Below are positions 11,701-23,125 of a stretch of 64,000 nt of DNA, piece after piece; the stretch's first letter is position 1, and the number at the start of each line of letters is the position of its first letter. The notes below the pieces were generated by a model. The model made no database searches. It worked only from the letters and a program-made list of their open reading frames with translations, and was not told the DNA's origin. The stretch is from contig NC_088911.1 in NCBI RefSeq assembly GCF_963576675.1, positions 33,626,256 through 33,690,255 of the forward strand. Reading direction: 5' to 3'. Both the position numbers and the translations under genes were made by a program. Source of the DNA: Euphorbia lathyris (Eukaryota > Streptophyta > Magnoliopsida > Malpighiales > Euphorbiaceae).

Positions 11701-14313
11701 CAATTTGACACCGTCATGATCCAGGAAAAATATAGTAAAGAGGAGCAGTCACTAAAGCAGCATCATGGTGATGCATTTAGAAAGCGGATAAAGAATATAC
11801 ACTTGCACAGCATTTTCATGAAATGTCATGACAATAGCTGAAAAGAATGCCAAACATTTTAATGGAATTCAAGAGGTGGTCATAATAAGTTGAAAGCTAT
11901 ACTTCAAGATAGAGACAAACATAGTGCACCACCACCAGCTAGCCACAAGTATGTTCTAGATTCATGTCAAAAAAGAAAAAAGAAAATGAGACTTGAAAAT
12001 ACATGGTTATGCAAAAGTAAGACATTCAATTCTGGACCTTGTTCTGTTAATCGCCCAAAATATCGATCAGCCTTCATATTCAGTTCGAATTTTATTTCAG
12101 GAACATGCTTCAGTTTAACCAAGTCTGCATTCTCATTAAGGCTGAAAGCCTGAAACCAATCACTTTCTGCTAAAACCAATGCATCTTTGCGCATATTTTC
12201 CTTCTATTCCAAAACCCAGGTGACATGATTTCAAGAATAGGTAGCTACATCCTTAATCCCATTTCCAATAAAAGGCCAAGGACACTCAACTCCAACTGTT
12301 TGTCCTTAAGGCTAAATCTCATCTTATTCTGAGAAGTGAGGCTTAAAATGCATAAAGAACCCACCAGGACTGCCCAAAAGGAATTTGCATCATTATTAAT
12401 GGCATTGCATCCGTTGCATGATAGGTAAGGCTCCACTCAAATAATTACAGAAGTACTGTATCTCTTACTCTGCCAGCTAGGAGAATTAAAGTTTAAGCAA
12501 AAAAAAAAAAAAAAAAAAAAAATGTCACTGAAGCAGGCTGATATCCCTTAATTACTGGAATTTTTGTTGACAGGAAATGCAGAATGCTAAAACAGAAAAT
12601 AAGAAACTTCCAGACTTGCACGGAACACGTGAGAGAGAACGACGGTGATAGGTCCCAAAATTGTCTGAAAGGCCACGATCACCACAGTGATGTTGAAGAA
12701 AAAACTAATAAGAATATATTCGTTGTGATTATAGGAAGGTTTTTTTTTAATGTTTCTAAATTTATTGTTTCTGCTCGTTTAGGCAGACAAATGTTAAATT
12801 CAATTAAAAAATAAATTGCAGCCCAAAAGGTTATTGAAGTCTGCTCCACTCAACCACGGAAAAAGCCGTTATCAAGGAAGCGGGACACGCCTAAAATGGC
12901 TTCTACAAGCCACGCAACCTTTTATTCCATTCATCTCGCGCTAGTTAATCAGACACACTCTTCACCGAGCGTCTTTTACTTGAATCAACTTGAAGCCAAG
13001 CAAGTCGCCAATCCTGACTTGCTAGACATTGGCGACTTCAAATGGTTCTTCTCTAGTGGTTGGCAGGTGTCTTCCAATTTTTTAAAATTGCAAATTGGTC
13101 CCTGCCCATAACCACTAGAGATGCTCTAAAGTAAGCGAAACAAAGAACATAGAGCAATGAGAACTTGAAAACAGCTAGGTAAAATAGGAAAAAGAAATGC
13201 AAAATATGCTCACCTCAACCTACTAGGGTCTACATACAACTGTATGCCTGACAAGGATGGAACATAATACTGTTTAACAGCATCACCCCCACTTAATAGG
13301 AGAGGCACTCCCACTCCATATACACTCCACTCTTTAAATGATTCCCATAGATCCCCGAGACAAAAGAATTGCTCAACATCCGATACTTGAGTTCTCTGAT
13401 CGCATAGCAAAGCCTACAGAGACAAACTGAAAATTAACACCATAAAATAGTTCTCTGAAAGTGCCAAGCAAGTTTTATGAAATTCACAGATTAGAAATTA
13501 TAACGAAATGTCATCTAAATCTGAATTGTTCAACATTATTATAAAATTCGAAGGAAAAAAAAAAAAAAACTAAACCTGGCCAAATTGATTTTGGAGTAGT
13601 TAATAAGATTTTTACACAAAACCAAAAGAATAGAAGACATCGAGAAAACTCCATAGTTTTTATTCGCCCCTCTAAGCATTGAACTGGAACATTCGAACCA
13701 ATTTTACCATAGTTTCTCAAAAGCCTGATGAAAAAGCATGGCTCTTGGTTCTTGTTGAGATGATAAAAGAAGCAAATCTTGAATTCTTGGACAACTTAAA
13801 CTAATTCTGCATAGAAAAACTACGGCAAAGCTCCTCTATTTTTCTAGTTGATTTCTAAAGCAAGAACTTTTAAAGCTCGATCCCCAATAACAAGAATGGA
13901 CCCAGAATAAGTCAAAAGCCCCTTCAAAACTCACATTCTTGGCGAAAAGCTACATCAATCCCAATACAAGATAAGCTAAAGTGAAAAGACAGCAGAACAA
14001 CGATTCATTGGCAACTACGAATTACCTCGTCTAAGTACTGAGCAGGGACAGTAGGAGAAACCGATTCCACAAGGCGATCTAAATTAGTCAAGCTAGAGTT
14101 CATATTAGGAGAAGCCAACGCCGAGTTGGACTTGTACAATGTCGAATGATCCGAGTCCGAACGAGTCTCCACTTCGGCGGAACCGATTCTGCTGTCGGTG
14201 CTCAAGGACATCTGAAGTTGTTTCTGCAGCAGGAGTTGCTGCTGCTGATGCCTCATAGGCGGCGCGTGATATAATCGGTTGCCGGAACGAGTCCGAGTTA
14301 TGGCATTAGACAT
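8755..14313 (-). CDS. DUF789-family protein, six exons, 397 aa
   Basis: Exons (minus strand): 14313-14026, 13413-13214, 9772-9490, 9385-9300, 9199-9108, 8999-8755. They total 1194 nt, and all phases agree. The protein starts with a basic, Gln-rich segment ([13 protein letters not shown]), then a Ser-rich linker, then the DUF789 region from about residue 75: [82 protein letters not shown] and a terminal [15 protein letters not shown]. These blocks occur in this order in plant DUF789 proteins of about 400 aa, so the gene looks complete. Function is unknown; no signal peptide or membrane segment is seen. Intron 3 starts with GC (AAG|GCAAGT), the accepted minor donor, and is needed to keep frame. 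Intron 2 is 3.4 kb and holds a solo LTR. The upstream region to about 14640 should hold 5' UTR and promoter. Confidence 0.9.
10057..10330. repeat. Imperfect tandem duplication in intron 2 of the DUF789 gene
   Basis: Two segments of about 120-155 bp, starting near 10057 and 10214, share the same order of short blocks (CATAACCC, TGGC.TCTAC, CTAA.TTTCT.AC, GAGATCA.ACTG, GAG.TTGCAGG). They are diverged, so the duplication is old. Confidence 0.5.
11172..11702 (+). mobile_element. Solo LTR in DUF789 intron, TSD ATTTG
   Basis: A 531-bp unit starts TGTCATGAAC and ends GTTCATAACA, which are inverted repeats with one mismatch. It is flanked by exact 5-bp copies ATTTG at 11167-11171 and 11703-11707. 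Inside are a TATA-like TATTTAAAGG near 11476 and an AATAAA near 11495, in LTR order. No internal retroelement sequence is present, so the element was reduced by LTR-LTR recombination. The lineage is not clear; short ends and layout suggest copia or a TRIM. Confidence 0.85.
12499..12522 (+). repeat. Poly(A) run of 24 bases
   Basis: A clean A tract inside intron 2 of the DUF789 gene. It could be the tail of an old retroposed copy, but I see no recognisable body in front of it. Confidence 0.6.
13050..13121. repeat. Hairpin (MITE-like) in DUF789 intron 2
   Basis: TCTCTAGTGGTTGGCAGG on the left pairs with CCTGCCCATAACCACTAGAGA on the right, with an inner CCAATTT/AAATTGG stem. It is probably the end of a small MITE whose body lies to the left. 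Confidence 0.55.
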
Positions 14314-14964
14314 TATGAAGTAATCGATTTTGGAAGGTTTTACAGGGGTTTTAAGCGATGAAATTTGAATTAACAGTGAGAATGAAGTTAAGTACCTGTA
14401 TTGTTATAAGAAGAAAAGATGCGAGTCTAAGAAAACAAGAAGACGTTATGTTGACCGTAAATGAGGGAGGATGGTGGCGGTGGTCGGTCTGTACTGGTAA
14501 CGGCGACGACTATCCCTTTTTCCGCTCCGTTTTATCCTTCGGCGTGGGATTTTGAACAATTTGAATGTAAAACGGCAAAATTGACCTCCCCTCAAACTAA
14601 ATGGCAAATAGTCATTTTCAAGGGTGCAACTCCACAAAACTGAAAAATCAAACCAAAACCGAAATATAAAACTAAAAAATCAAACCGAAACCAAATAAAA
14701 AATAAAGTTAATAGATTGATGTATAATTTTTAATTTTAAAAATAGTGGTTAATGGTTATAGTTACCGTTTCGGTATTCCAAAAATTTCAGTTAACTGAAA
14801 CCGAAAATATATAAATATTTTTTTAAAATATATAAAAATATATTTATTTTAATTTTAATTTACATTTATATATAATATAAATAATTACATATTATCCGAT
14901 TATACTAATTAATAATTAGTTACCTACTTAGTTACAAGTAATTATCTAAATATATCAGTTGTTG
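14314..14964. other. 5' flank of the DUF789 gene
   Basis: Upstream of the minus-strand start at 14313. GC content is higher up to about 14550, as expected for 5' UTR and proximal promoter; beyond 14640 it becomes AT-rich. No TATA box could be assigned with confidence. Confidence 0.4.
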
Positions 14965-15435
14965 CTACTTACCGCCCCCAAATTACCTCTTACCGCCCCT
15001 ATTGGGACAAGTTTGCCCTTTTAGAAAAAAACGCCAATTTTGGTCTAGTTGGGTGCCAGATCCGCCCAGCCCTTGGCTGGACGGATCTGGCACCCACCTA
15101 GACCAAAATTGGGCCTAGACACAATTCTAGACTTTTTAGCGATGGAAAATAGAAAATTCTCTAATTTATTGTGACGACAAATGCTAATCGTCACAAAAAA
15201 TATGCATTATGTTCATGATTTTTTTGAGAAAAAAAAATGTAAATTTTATTGTTTCCGACTCATAATCATCCATTTTCGGGATTCGGATGGTCGCATATCA
15301 ATTATTTTCATAATTTCAATTATTAGTGTTCGAGTTTGTGATTTTAGAGAAAGAATTTTTAGTTTTTTTATCAAAATTATGAGAAGGGCAAAAAAGTCCA
15401 AATGGGATGGTAACTAGGAATTTGGGAGCCGCATT
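14965..15435. mobile_element. Foldback/MITE-like element with degenerate long inverted ends
   Basis: The left end (CTTACCGCCCC..ATTGGGAC..GCCCTTTT, from about 14969) is an imperfect inverted copy of the right end (AGGGCAAAAAAGTCC..GGGATGGTAA, to about 15430). A near-perfect internal hairpin lies at 15034-15112. No coding frame. Target duplication not found. Confidence 0.55.
15034..15112. repeat. Near-perfect 38-bp-arm hairpin with a 3-nt loop
   Basis: Arms 15034-15071 and 15075-15112 pair with only two mismatches around the loop CTT. The sequence is GC-rich compared with its surroundings (GGGTGCCAGATCCG in the left arm). The stem is long enough for a small-RNA precursor, but no expression can be judged from sequence. 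Confidence 0.9.
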
Positions 15436-16210
15436 GAGCAATTCACATATAATGATTATCTTTTTGAAAGTAAGATATAGACAGCACCCCATGTATTTTT
15501 GTTTTGTACACCAAAAAAATATAAAATCTTATTACAAATGAGAAAGAATTTTTCTTTTCTCATCACTCTTAGCTATGGAAAAACAGAATATTCATTGATT
15601 AAATAGAAATAATATTTAATTTATGTTAAAATTTGTTTATACGAATTAAAATATAAGTTGAATATTCAATATTATCATAATAAATAAAAATAAATATTGT
15701 TTATTTATACAATCCATCCACTGATTATTTTTTCATTTCTTTGTTTTGAATCTTATTTTTTACTTAGTTCATCCTTTCTAGTTTCTGTCGCGTCTTCTTT
15801 ATCTCCTTCACTCTCCAGTCCATAGTCCATACAGTCACAATGCATGCACACCTCCCTCTTCATCATTAATCTATTCAACTCTTCGTTAACCCTCTGTCCC
15901 ACTCATAATTAAAAAAAATTAGAATTCTTTTATTATTTTTATTTTTATTTACTAATGGTTAAAAACTGAAATAAAAGATTAACCGGTCGAAATAATTAGT
16001 TAACCGATTAGTGGTTAACCGAATCTAGTTGACTGGTGTATGGTTAGTGTTTTTAAAAAACTGATCAAATGGTTAACCAACCGAATTAACTTTAATGAAC
16101 TGGTTAACCTACCACGTGCACCCTTATTCTTTTTCTTTTTTTTCTTTTTTTCGTATGGAGCAAATTATCATTTTCTGATTTATTGCAATTTCTAAGATAT
16201 ATTTGTGATC
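15436..16210. other. AT-rich intergenic stretch
   Basis: No gene seen. Around 15980-16110 there are several GGTTAACC/CCGGTTAA-type motifs in both orientations, possibly a decayed foldback element. Confidence 0.4.
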
Positions 16211-16223
16211 CCTAAATTATAAC

Positions 16224-16530
16224 ATGAATTTCGAGATGGACGCTAAAGGCATAGTTGATAGTTTCCTATCTAAGGTCGGTGATGTTTTGGAGTTGGGTAG
16301 TATGTTGGTTTCATGCCTAAGCTTATCTAAGTGGTGCATGGATTTCTTTCTTTCGTATATTTCATGTAATGTCGATATGGTAGCAGATAATCTAGTTAAG
16401 AATTTATTTTTCTTTTCTAGCCCGTCTTATTGGAACTCTTCTCCTGGGTTTGTTGGATCTATTGCTAAATATGATGTAAACTCTCATTTGTTTTGATAAA
16501 TATATTTCTCCATTCCTTAAAAAAAAAAAT
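16224..16530 (+). pseudogene. LINE remnant: C-terminal RNase H domain and poly(A)-like tail
   Basis: A 90-aa open frame reads like the plant non-LTR RNase H (RVT_3) domain: FEMDAKGIVDS (catalytic D in a DA/DS context), VLELGSMLVSCLSL, then VDMVADNLVKN (the N.VAD.LA motif with its conserved D) and SYWNSSP near the end. It stops at 16496, and A-rich sequence follows at 16519-16529. Everything upstream of the RNase H is missing, as in 5'-truncated LINEs. Confidence 0.65.
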
Positions 16531-16879
16531 AATAATGTGAATAACATTAACTTTATTTTCGTGATATTAAAGTCTTTAAACTTTACATTGTACTGATATT
16601 AAGATTCAAATCTTTTTTTTTTTTTTTGTTAAAAATCAATCTGCAGATAATATGTAGTTGGCCATATTTTATAAAGACATAGATTAAAAAGAGAGTGAAT
16701 AATATAGTTAAATTTGTTCATATTATCATTTCGTTTAATTTTTTAAATGGATTTTTTTAATTACGACTTCAATATTAGTGTGATATAAATTTTACAAACT
16801 TTTATGTTATAAAATGATGTTTAAGAGTTATAATATTAGTAGTGATATAGTTCGAGGGCTATGAATACATTTTATGTTA

Positions 16880-17160
16880 TTTTTTAGGCTTAATACGTCA
16901 TGAGCCCTCTAAATTTGATAAAAAAACGGATTAACCTCATGAACTTAAAAGCGTCTCCTTAGCCTCTAAACTTGCTTAAAGTGACATGATTAACTCTCTA
17001 AATTCACGTGACAGAGCGAGAGGTGATTTGAACGAATTAAAGTGTATATCACGCGAAGTAAGTTCAATGAGCTGATAGATCATTTTAAGTAAGTACAGGA
17101 GACAAATGGGTTATCTAAATAAATTCGGGTGGTTAATAGATCACTTTACACTTTGTTTGG
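16880..17160. mobile_element. Degenerate foldback MITE
   Basis: The left half (GGCTTAATACGTCATGAGCC ... CTCCTTAGCCTCTAAACTTG ... TGATTAACTC) is an imperfect inverted copy of the right half. Ends and layout resemble Mutator-type MITEs common in plants. Similarity is weak, so boundaries are approximate. Confidence 0.45.
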
Positions 17161-18146
17161 ATTGGGTGTCATAATGTATGATAAGACAATGTAAATTAAG
17201 TCAAGTATGGTAATCCTCTATGAAATACCTTGTTGTGTTTGAAAACAATATAAGGTAAATGATGGTTTAATAATGTCAGCTGTATTTGGTTTGAGGGTAA
17301 GTGAAACATCCGAAAAATTAGGGCTTGAAATTAATTAGGAATAAGTGTAGCATCCTAAAAATAATAGTTATATAATTAATTTATGTTTGTATATTAAATT
17401 AGAATTTAATTAAAGTAGTTATTAGAAATAAATGTTATAAATAATATAAATAAATTGGGTAATAAATATAATAAGGAGTAATTGTAATTTTTTTTAAATG
17501 AGTAATTATAATATATATCGGTTACTTAATTATAACCTATATATATGTATGAGAGATAGATAAAAAAAATATGATTCTTTGTATTTATGTGTCGTCAATA
17601 TTCTTTGCATCTCTGCTGTTTAGTTTTGATAAAGTCAATAAATAGTATTCTAAACAATTGTGAAAGGATAGACGATCAATGATTGAGACTTAGCATTTCA
17701 GTGAAGTTGTTTTGATTGCCAATAAGTGGTAGTTGACATATATCTCATTGCTTGTTTGTTATGTATGATATTTAAGTGATTAATTGTATAAATGACTCCA
17801 CGAGTGATATTGATGTATATGCATTAATTGATTGTGTTAACAATCTTGAGAAGGATTGATGTTTGATATGTTTTGGATAAGAATCGTTAGCATGATTGAG
17901 TAATATGATAATTGTCATGTGTATAGTTGGTTGGAACTTTTTATTCTGAGTTTGTCGATTGTTGTGGAAGCAAAGGTCATACTAGAGAGGTAATAATAAA
18001 AAAGACATGCTTCAAATAGGTTATACCAAGTGGTTAGTTTGTGATTGAAGTGTTGTGTGTGAAGAGTTGTATATGAAATTGAGATGAGTATCTCAAGATG
18101 AGGGATACTCTGTACTGTTTATCATGATATGTGATATATATTTAGC
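17161..18146. other. AT-rich stretch, possible decayed LTR
   Basis: A TGTAGCATCC start at 17346 and the minisatellite that follows hint at an old LTR, but no end or target duplication could be found. No gene. Confidence 0.35.
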
Positions 18147-18270
18147 ACCTTAGAATGACGTGGTGCCCAAATACCTTAGAGTGGGGTAGTGCCCAGATAC
18201 CTTAGAATGGGGCAGTATCCGGATACATTGGCATAGGGGCGGTATCTGAATACCTCGGCGTGAAGGATAT
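18147..18270 (+). repeat. Minisatellite, about 26-27-bp unit, 4-5 copies
   Basis: Diverged copies of a unit like CCTTAGAGTGGGGTAGTGCC plus CAGATA follow each other. Such arrays occur in plant gypsy LTRs. Confidence 0.7.
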
Positions 18271-18659
18271 TGTTACTAGATATAGACCCGCATAATGTGC
18301 GAAATTCATCATAAATTATTATTTTATTTATTATTTAGATTAAAACACATATATAGAAGAAAAAAATGGAAACTAAAAACTTATATTCGATTACTTTGAA
18401 TTTTTAATTTAATTTCGCTATGCTTTTCATAATTGAATAAACCAATAAAGATCTTAATCCTTCTAAAATCACAATAATACTTCACTGTCACTTTTTTTTA
18501 ATCTACTTTAAATTTGAATCATTAAAACAAATATCAAATCAATTTCAAATGTAATGCGAAGAAAATTAATAAATGATTAGAAATATTTTGAAACAAATTC
18601 AAATAATTTGCACTTAATTTGTATGTAAAATATTAGATTGAAAAGAATTATGGTGGTGT

Positions 18660-19115
18660 TAATTATATGAGATTTTGTTATAAACATAATATTAAATTGC
18701 TTTGTATGTTATGCTAGATTTTGTTGAGAATTTTTATTTCGCAAACTTTTTAATAACGGTAGTTGCATAAATTTTAAAAACAGAGAATCATAATACTCAA
18801 TCTTGGTGGTTGCTAATTCTATATATAAAAGTGCTGCTTAATGTTACAATAAATTTATATACTTTAAATTTTAGAAATTTATGAAATCTGTAATATTGAT
18901 AATCTAATATTGCCGCAGAAGCTCTTGAGGATGATGCACAAACCAAGAAACTTCATTATCAGATTCCTCTCAGAAAATTTAAATAATCTTTATAGAGAAA
19001 ATTTAGAATACTCTTTGTAGAGTCCATTTCTATATAAACATATACAAATTGAACTCTCAAAACCTCTCAACTATGATTATTTAATATTTTTTTCTTTTCA
19101 TTAAGTTTTCTAAAT
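18660..19115 (+). repeat. Repeat A (first copy), uninterrupted target-site context of the 25931 element
   Basis: About 455 bp that match 40672-41130 with scattered substitutions and small indels. At its left end it reads TTAATTATATGAGATTTTG without interruption; in the second copy the same point carries the nested gypsy complex. Confidence 0.85.
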
Positions 19116-20346
19116 TTAAAGTGTGGAACAAAAGTAACACATGTCATGATATTAGAGCACTTAAGAATGTAAAAGGCTGATGTGTCAATTTCACGAAATT
19201 CTGAATTTTTTAATTTTATTTATTTTTAATCTTTCTTTTATTCAGCGGCAATAGATGCGAAGTTTAAAATCAAATTCCTCCATATCCCTGATTTTTTGGC
19301 AATTTTACAGCTCCCAAATCTCATCCTTTTATATTTCAAATTCCTCCATTTTTCACGTGATAAATCCCTATCTATCTCAAATTATAAACTGTTACGCCTC
19401 TCTCACACCCACATCAAATCATCAAAATTTGATTAGCTGAAAGAATACATCGCACTTTCATCTCACCCTCCTCTTTAGCTGGTATTTTATTTTCTATTTT
19501 TCTCATTTTCCCCATCAATATTTACTTTGAATCGTTTCCATAATCTGTGTTCATTTTTTCTTTTAATCAAGGTTATTGTCTTTCATTAGATGAATAAGGC
19601 TGCATATATACTTATAGCTGCTCTTTAACTAGTAATCATCTCAATTTCTTTCTCTGTGTTTTTCTTTTTCCTTTTTCAAATGGCTAAAATGATTTGATAT
19701 GCGATGCTATTTTGTAATATAATCAATTGGAAATACGTAGATTACGTTTTTGGTAGAACTTAATTGATGGTATTTTAAGAATAGATGTTTGATTTGCAAA
19801 TAGTGTACTTTCGATTTTTTGCAGTCAAGATACCATAATTTGAAGCATATCAACCTTGAATTTGCACAAGATATTGAAGACATTCATCTAGAGCAATGTG
19901 AGTAAAGCATCATATCCTTTTCAAAAGTTATATGAGTGTTGGCTCTAGCAGTTCTTTGCAGCATTCAAGTGTTTGCTAGAGCAATATATATATGCCTTCC
20001 CTCTTTGCTTCATCAGGTTCATGACAAATAAAAGCCTTGAAGCTTGAGTTTTTTTGTTCTATAACAACAAAAACATCTGTTTCGTCTACCTTGAAAGAGT
20101 TTCAGGTGTATATCTCTTTCGCTATTGTTTGTTTGATAGTTAATTGGGTTGGTGTCTATTTTTTGGAAGTTTGACTCTATTTCTCTTCATTCTTTAGAAA
20201 GTTAGTGGCATATTAAAAAAAATTACAGTAGAATTTATTTGTTGTGTATGCATTTATGTGTGTAATTATTATCGAGTCAATGGGGAAACGCTAAGAAAGA
20301 AAAATTGCTATAATAGGAGAGTTGATCCCTTTTTCAACTAAGAAAG
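19116..20346. other. Noncoding stretch left of CACTA element
   Basis: No coding frame. Pyrimidine-rich patches (19440-19680) look like a 5' UTR and intron, but no protein can be read. A small stem (GGCTCTAGCAG / TTGCTAGAGC) lies near 19937-19985. Confidence 0.35.
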
Positions 20347-21044
20347 CATCACTACAAGAAATTCATCATTTCATGACGTACAATATTTGTCACTAAAAGA
20401 TGCTTTTTCTTCATAATAAAGAATAGATGACGAAATTTTATCGTCAGAATGATTGTCACAGTATGAGCGTGGTATTTTGTATATATGACAATTTCTAGTT
20501 TTGTCACCAAACATTTAGTTTTATATGACGGAAAAATGAAAATGTCATAATATTTGTGAGTTTTTATGACGTTCATTTCGTCATCATTAATGAATATTCA
20601 TCGTCACTGAATATTCTATTTTGTCACCATTTGTTAAACTTTTAAATGACAAATTCATACTTTTGCTTGAAAAACATAAGTTGTGGTGACAAATATCAAA
20701 ATAACTAGAAATTATATAATTTTAATAATATCATAATCTTCATAAGAAACTCAACCGTTCTGTCATATTAAAATTAAATTTGTCATTGTAAATAATAATT
20801 TATGACAAATAATTATCGTTGTTTACATTATAATTCGTTTAGTAATAAATTAATTGTTTAATATATATATATATTATTATTTAAATTTTTTAAATTTAGT
20901 TATTATTTAAATTGCTAGTAATGATCAATTTATTGTTTGCCAGGCTCGTGAAATTAGAGAAATTATATCTAATGGGAATATAAAATAAAATTAAAATAAA
21001 ATGCTAATATAAAAAATAATAAATTGAAATTTTGTATATCTGAA

Positions 21045-21305
21045 GATTTTAAATTACAACAACCCATAAAATAAATAATACAAAAGATAAGAAACATAAA
21101 ATAAATAATACAAAAGATAAGAAATATGTTCTATTCTTCAATTTCTTAAGTCACCACATTTCCTCTACTTTCCAAAATTCTTTAGAGATTTTAAATTACA
21201 ACAACCCATAAAATAAATAATACAAAAGATAAGAAATATGTTATATTCTTCAATTTCTTAACTCTCCACATTTCCTCTACTTTTCAAAATTCTTCAGAGA
21301 AAAGC
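21045..21305 (+). repeat. Internal tandem duplication in the CACTA element
   Basis: Two copies start GATTTTAAATTACAACAACC at 21045 and 21187. The first copy has an extra inner duplication of about 30 bp (CATAAAATAAATAATACAAA type). Confidence 0.8.
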
Positions 21306-22789
21306 CAAACTCATTTATGCTCCAAACCCATTGATATGCGCAATAATCAACTTCCTTCTGTCAAAAGAAAAATCACAGTCAATACAATTGTACAAATATA
21401 TATATATATATATATATATAATTTAAAAAAATCCTAGAAAATCCAAATTGTAAAACCTCTTATTATCATCACATGAAACTTAATAATACAAACTCATTGT
21501 CTTGACATTTTTGATTTTGGACCATCAAGAATCTAGTGTGACACCTTTTCAACCGAGGAACTTCAAACAACAAATTCAACCATCGATTTATTTTACCCAT
21601 CTCAAATTTCACATGCTAATCTACCAATTCTATCTGGACATTAATCATATCATTCATTTGCAGTAGAGTTATTACCTGAATCTAACATTTTATCCGAACG
21701 TCTTCAATTTTTAGAACCATTGAACAAGGAATTTTTCATAATCATTTCATTTAGAGAATCTGAAATAGAAGAAATCGATAAAAAAAAATATAGAGAAAAA
21801 AATAGATTTTTTCTCCCATTCAAACAAACCCAAATCAAATCAAACCAAAAAGAACAAAAAGGAAGAGAGAAAGATCTTTTACCTTTCCAATTTCTTCTTC
21901 CATTCAAACAAACATAAAGCAAACCTATAAGGCTTTAAAACAATCGTGGAGAAAGAATGAGAAATTGATAGGTAGAAAAAAAAAACAAAATAATATTCAA
22001 AGATGCAAGGGGAAAAGAAAATGAGAGAGCGAATGCTAGAAAAAAGAGGAAAATTAATAGAAGTGAAAGAGACAGATAATACATATTAATGTTAACCCCT
22101 GGAAATGAGAAATAGTGAGAGCATGGAATCTGACCTGAGTGGTTGCTAGCATATGTGGTGTCCAAAATATTGAGTTTACTGGTGATCTTATTTGGGAGAA
22201 GAAAAGGAGCAATGGAGATGGCCGAATTCTGAATGTGGGAAGAAACTGCATGAATGAGATGTGGGGAGAGAGGAAGTTACATGGCAGATATAGTGGCGAA
22301 GGAATAGGGTTCTATGTTTAAAGGTAAAGATTAGGTTAGGTTATGCTATGGGTTATATTGGGTGAAGTTAATCCTTCTTCTTCTTGGCATTAATCTTTCT
22401 TTTTGGCTCCATTAATTCGTGTTTAAATTGTGAAATGATCTCATTCAAAATATTTTTTTTTATAAACCAAAAACTTGTATTACGAAGAAAGAAACATAAA
22501 ATCATTCAAAATATTTTTTTTATTAAAATTTAGGGTAAATAATTTATTAGTACTCTCTTTTGGTCATTTTGTCTATTTTTTTAGAATTTCAATCGTTATA
22601 TTCAGCATAAAGATAGAGACCTTATAATTCATTTCTCAAAATAGGAACAAAGGATCAAATGGTTAAATGTGATAAAAGATAGGAACCTTATAATGCATTT
22701 CTCAAAATAGGGGACTAAACAGTAAGTTATATAAAAAAAGTGGGGAATAATAAATTATTTACCCTCAAATTTATAACCATAAATATATG

Positions 22790-23125
22790 GGTAAGGTACC
22801 AAAATAGGTTTATGGTTTTTGGGGAAGTATCAATTTAGGCTCTACATACAAAATAACACCAATATATGCTTAATGTTTAAAAAATGGTATCAATTTAGGC
22901 ATCGATAAAGGATTGGGCACATTATTGCCCGTTAAGTTCTGATTTCTCCCTCCACGTATAATTGTCATAACTTAACGGAGTAATATCAATGGCGTGCCTC
23001 GTTCCGTTATCGAGACCTAAATTGATACCATTTTTTAAACGTTAAGCCTATATTGGTGATATTTTGTACGTGAAACCTAAATTGACACTTCTCTAAAAAT
23101 CATAGGCCTATTTTAGTAGCTTACC
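22790..23125. mobile_element. Long-inverted-repeat foldback MITE nested in the CACTA element
   Basis: The left arm (GGTAAGGTACCAAAATAGG, then GTATCAATTTAGG, then AAAAATGGTATCAATTTAGG) is mirrored on the right by CTAAATTGATACCATTTTTT, CCTAAATTGACAC and CCTATTTTAGTAGCTTACC. Arms are about 130 bp. ATATAT flanks both sides. The Mutator-type class is likely but unproven. Confidence 0.75.

Noticed and set aside
19937..19985. MicroRNA precursor
   Set aside because: The stem is only about 11-12 bp and matches no plant miRNA I recognise.
21704..22321. Open frames on both strands in the middle of the first CACTA
   Set aside because: Low-complexity Lys/Phe-rich translations without transposase motifs.
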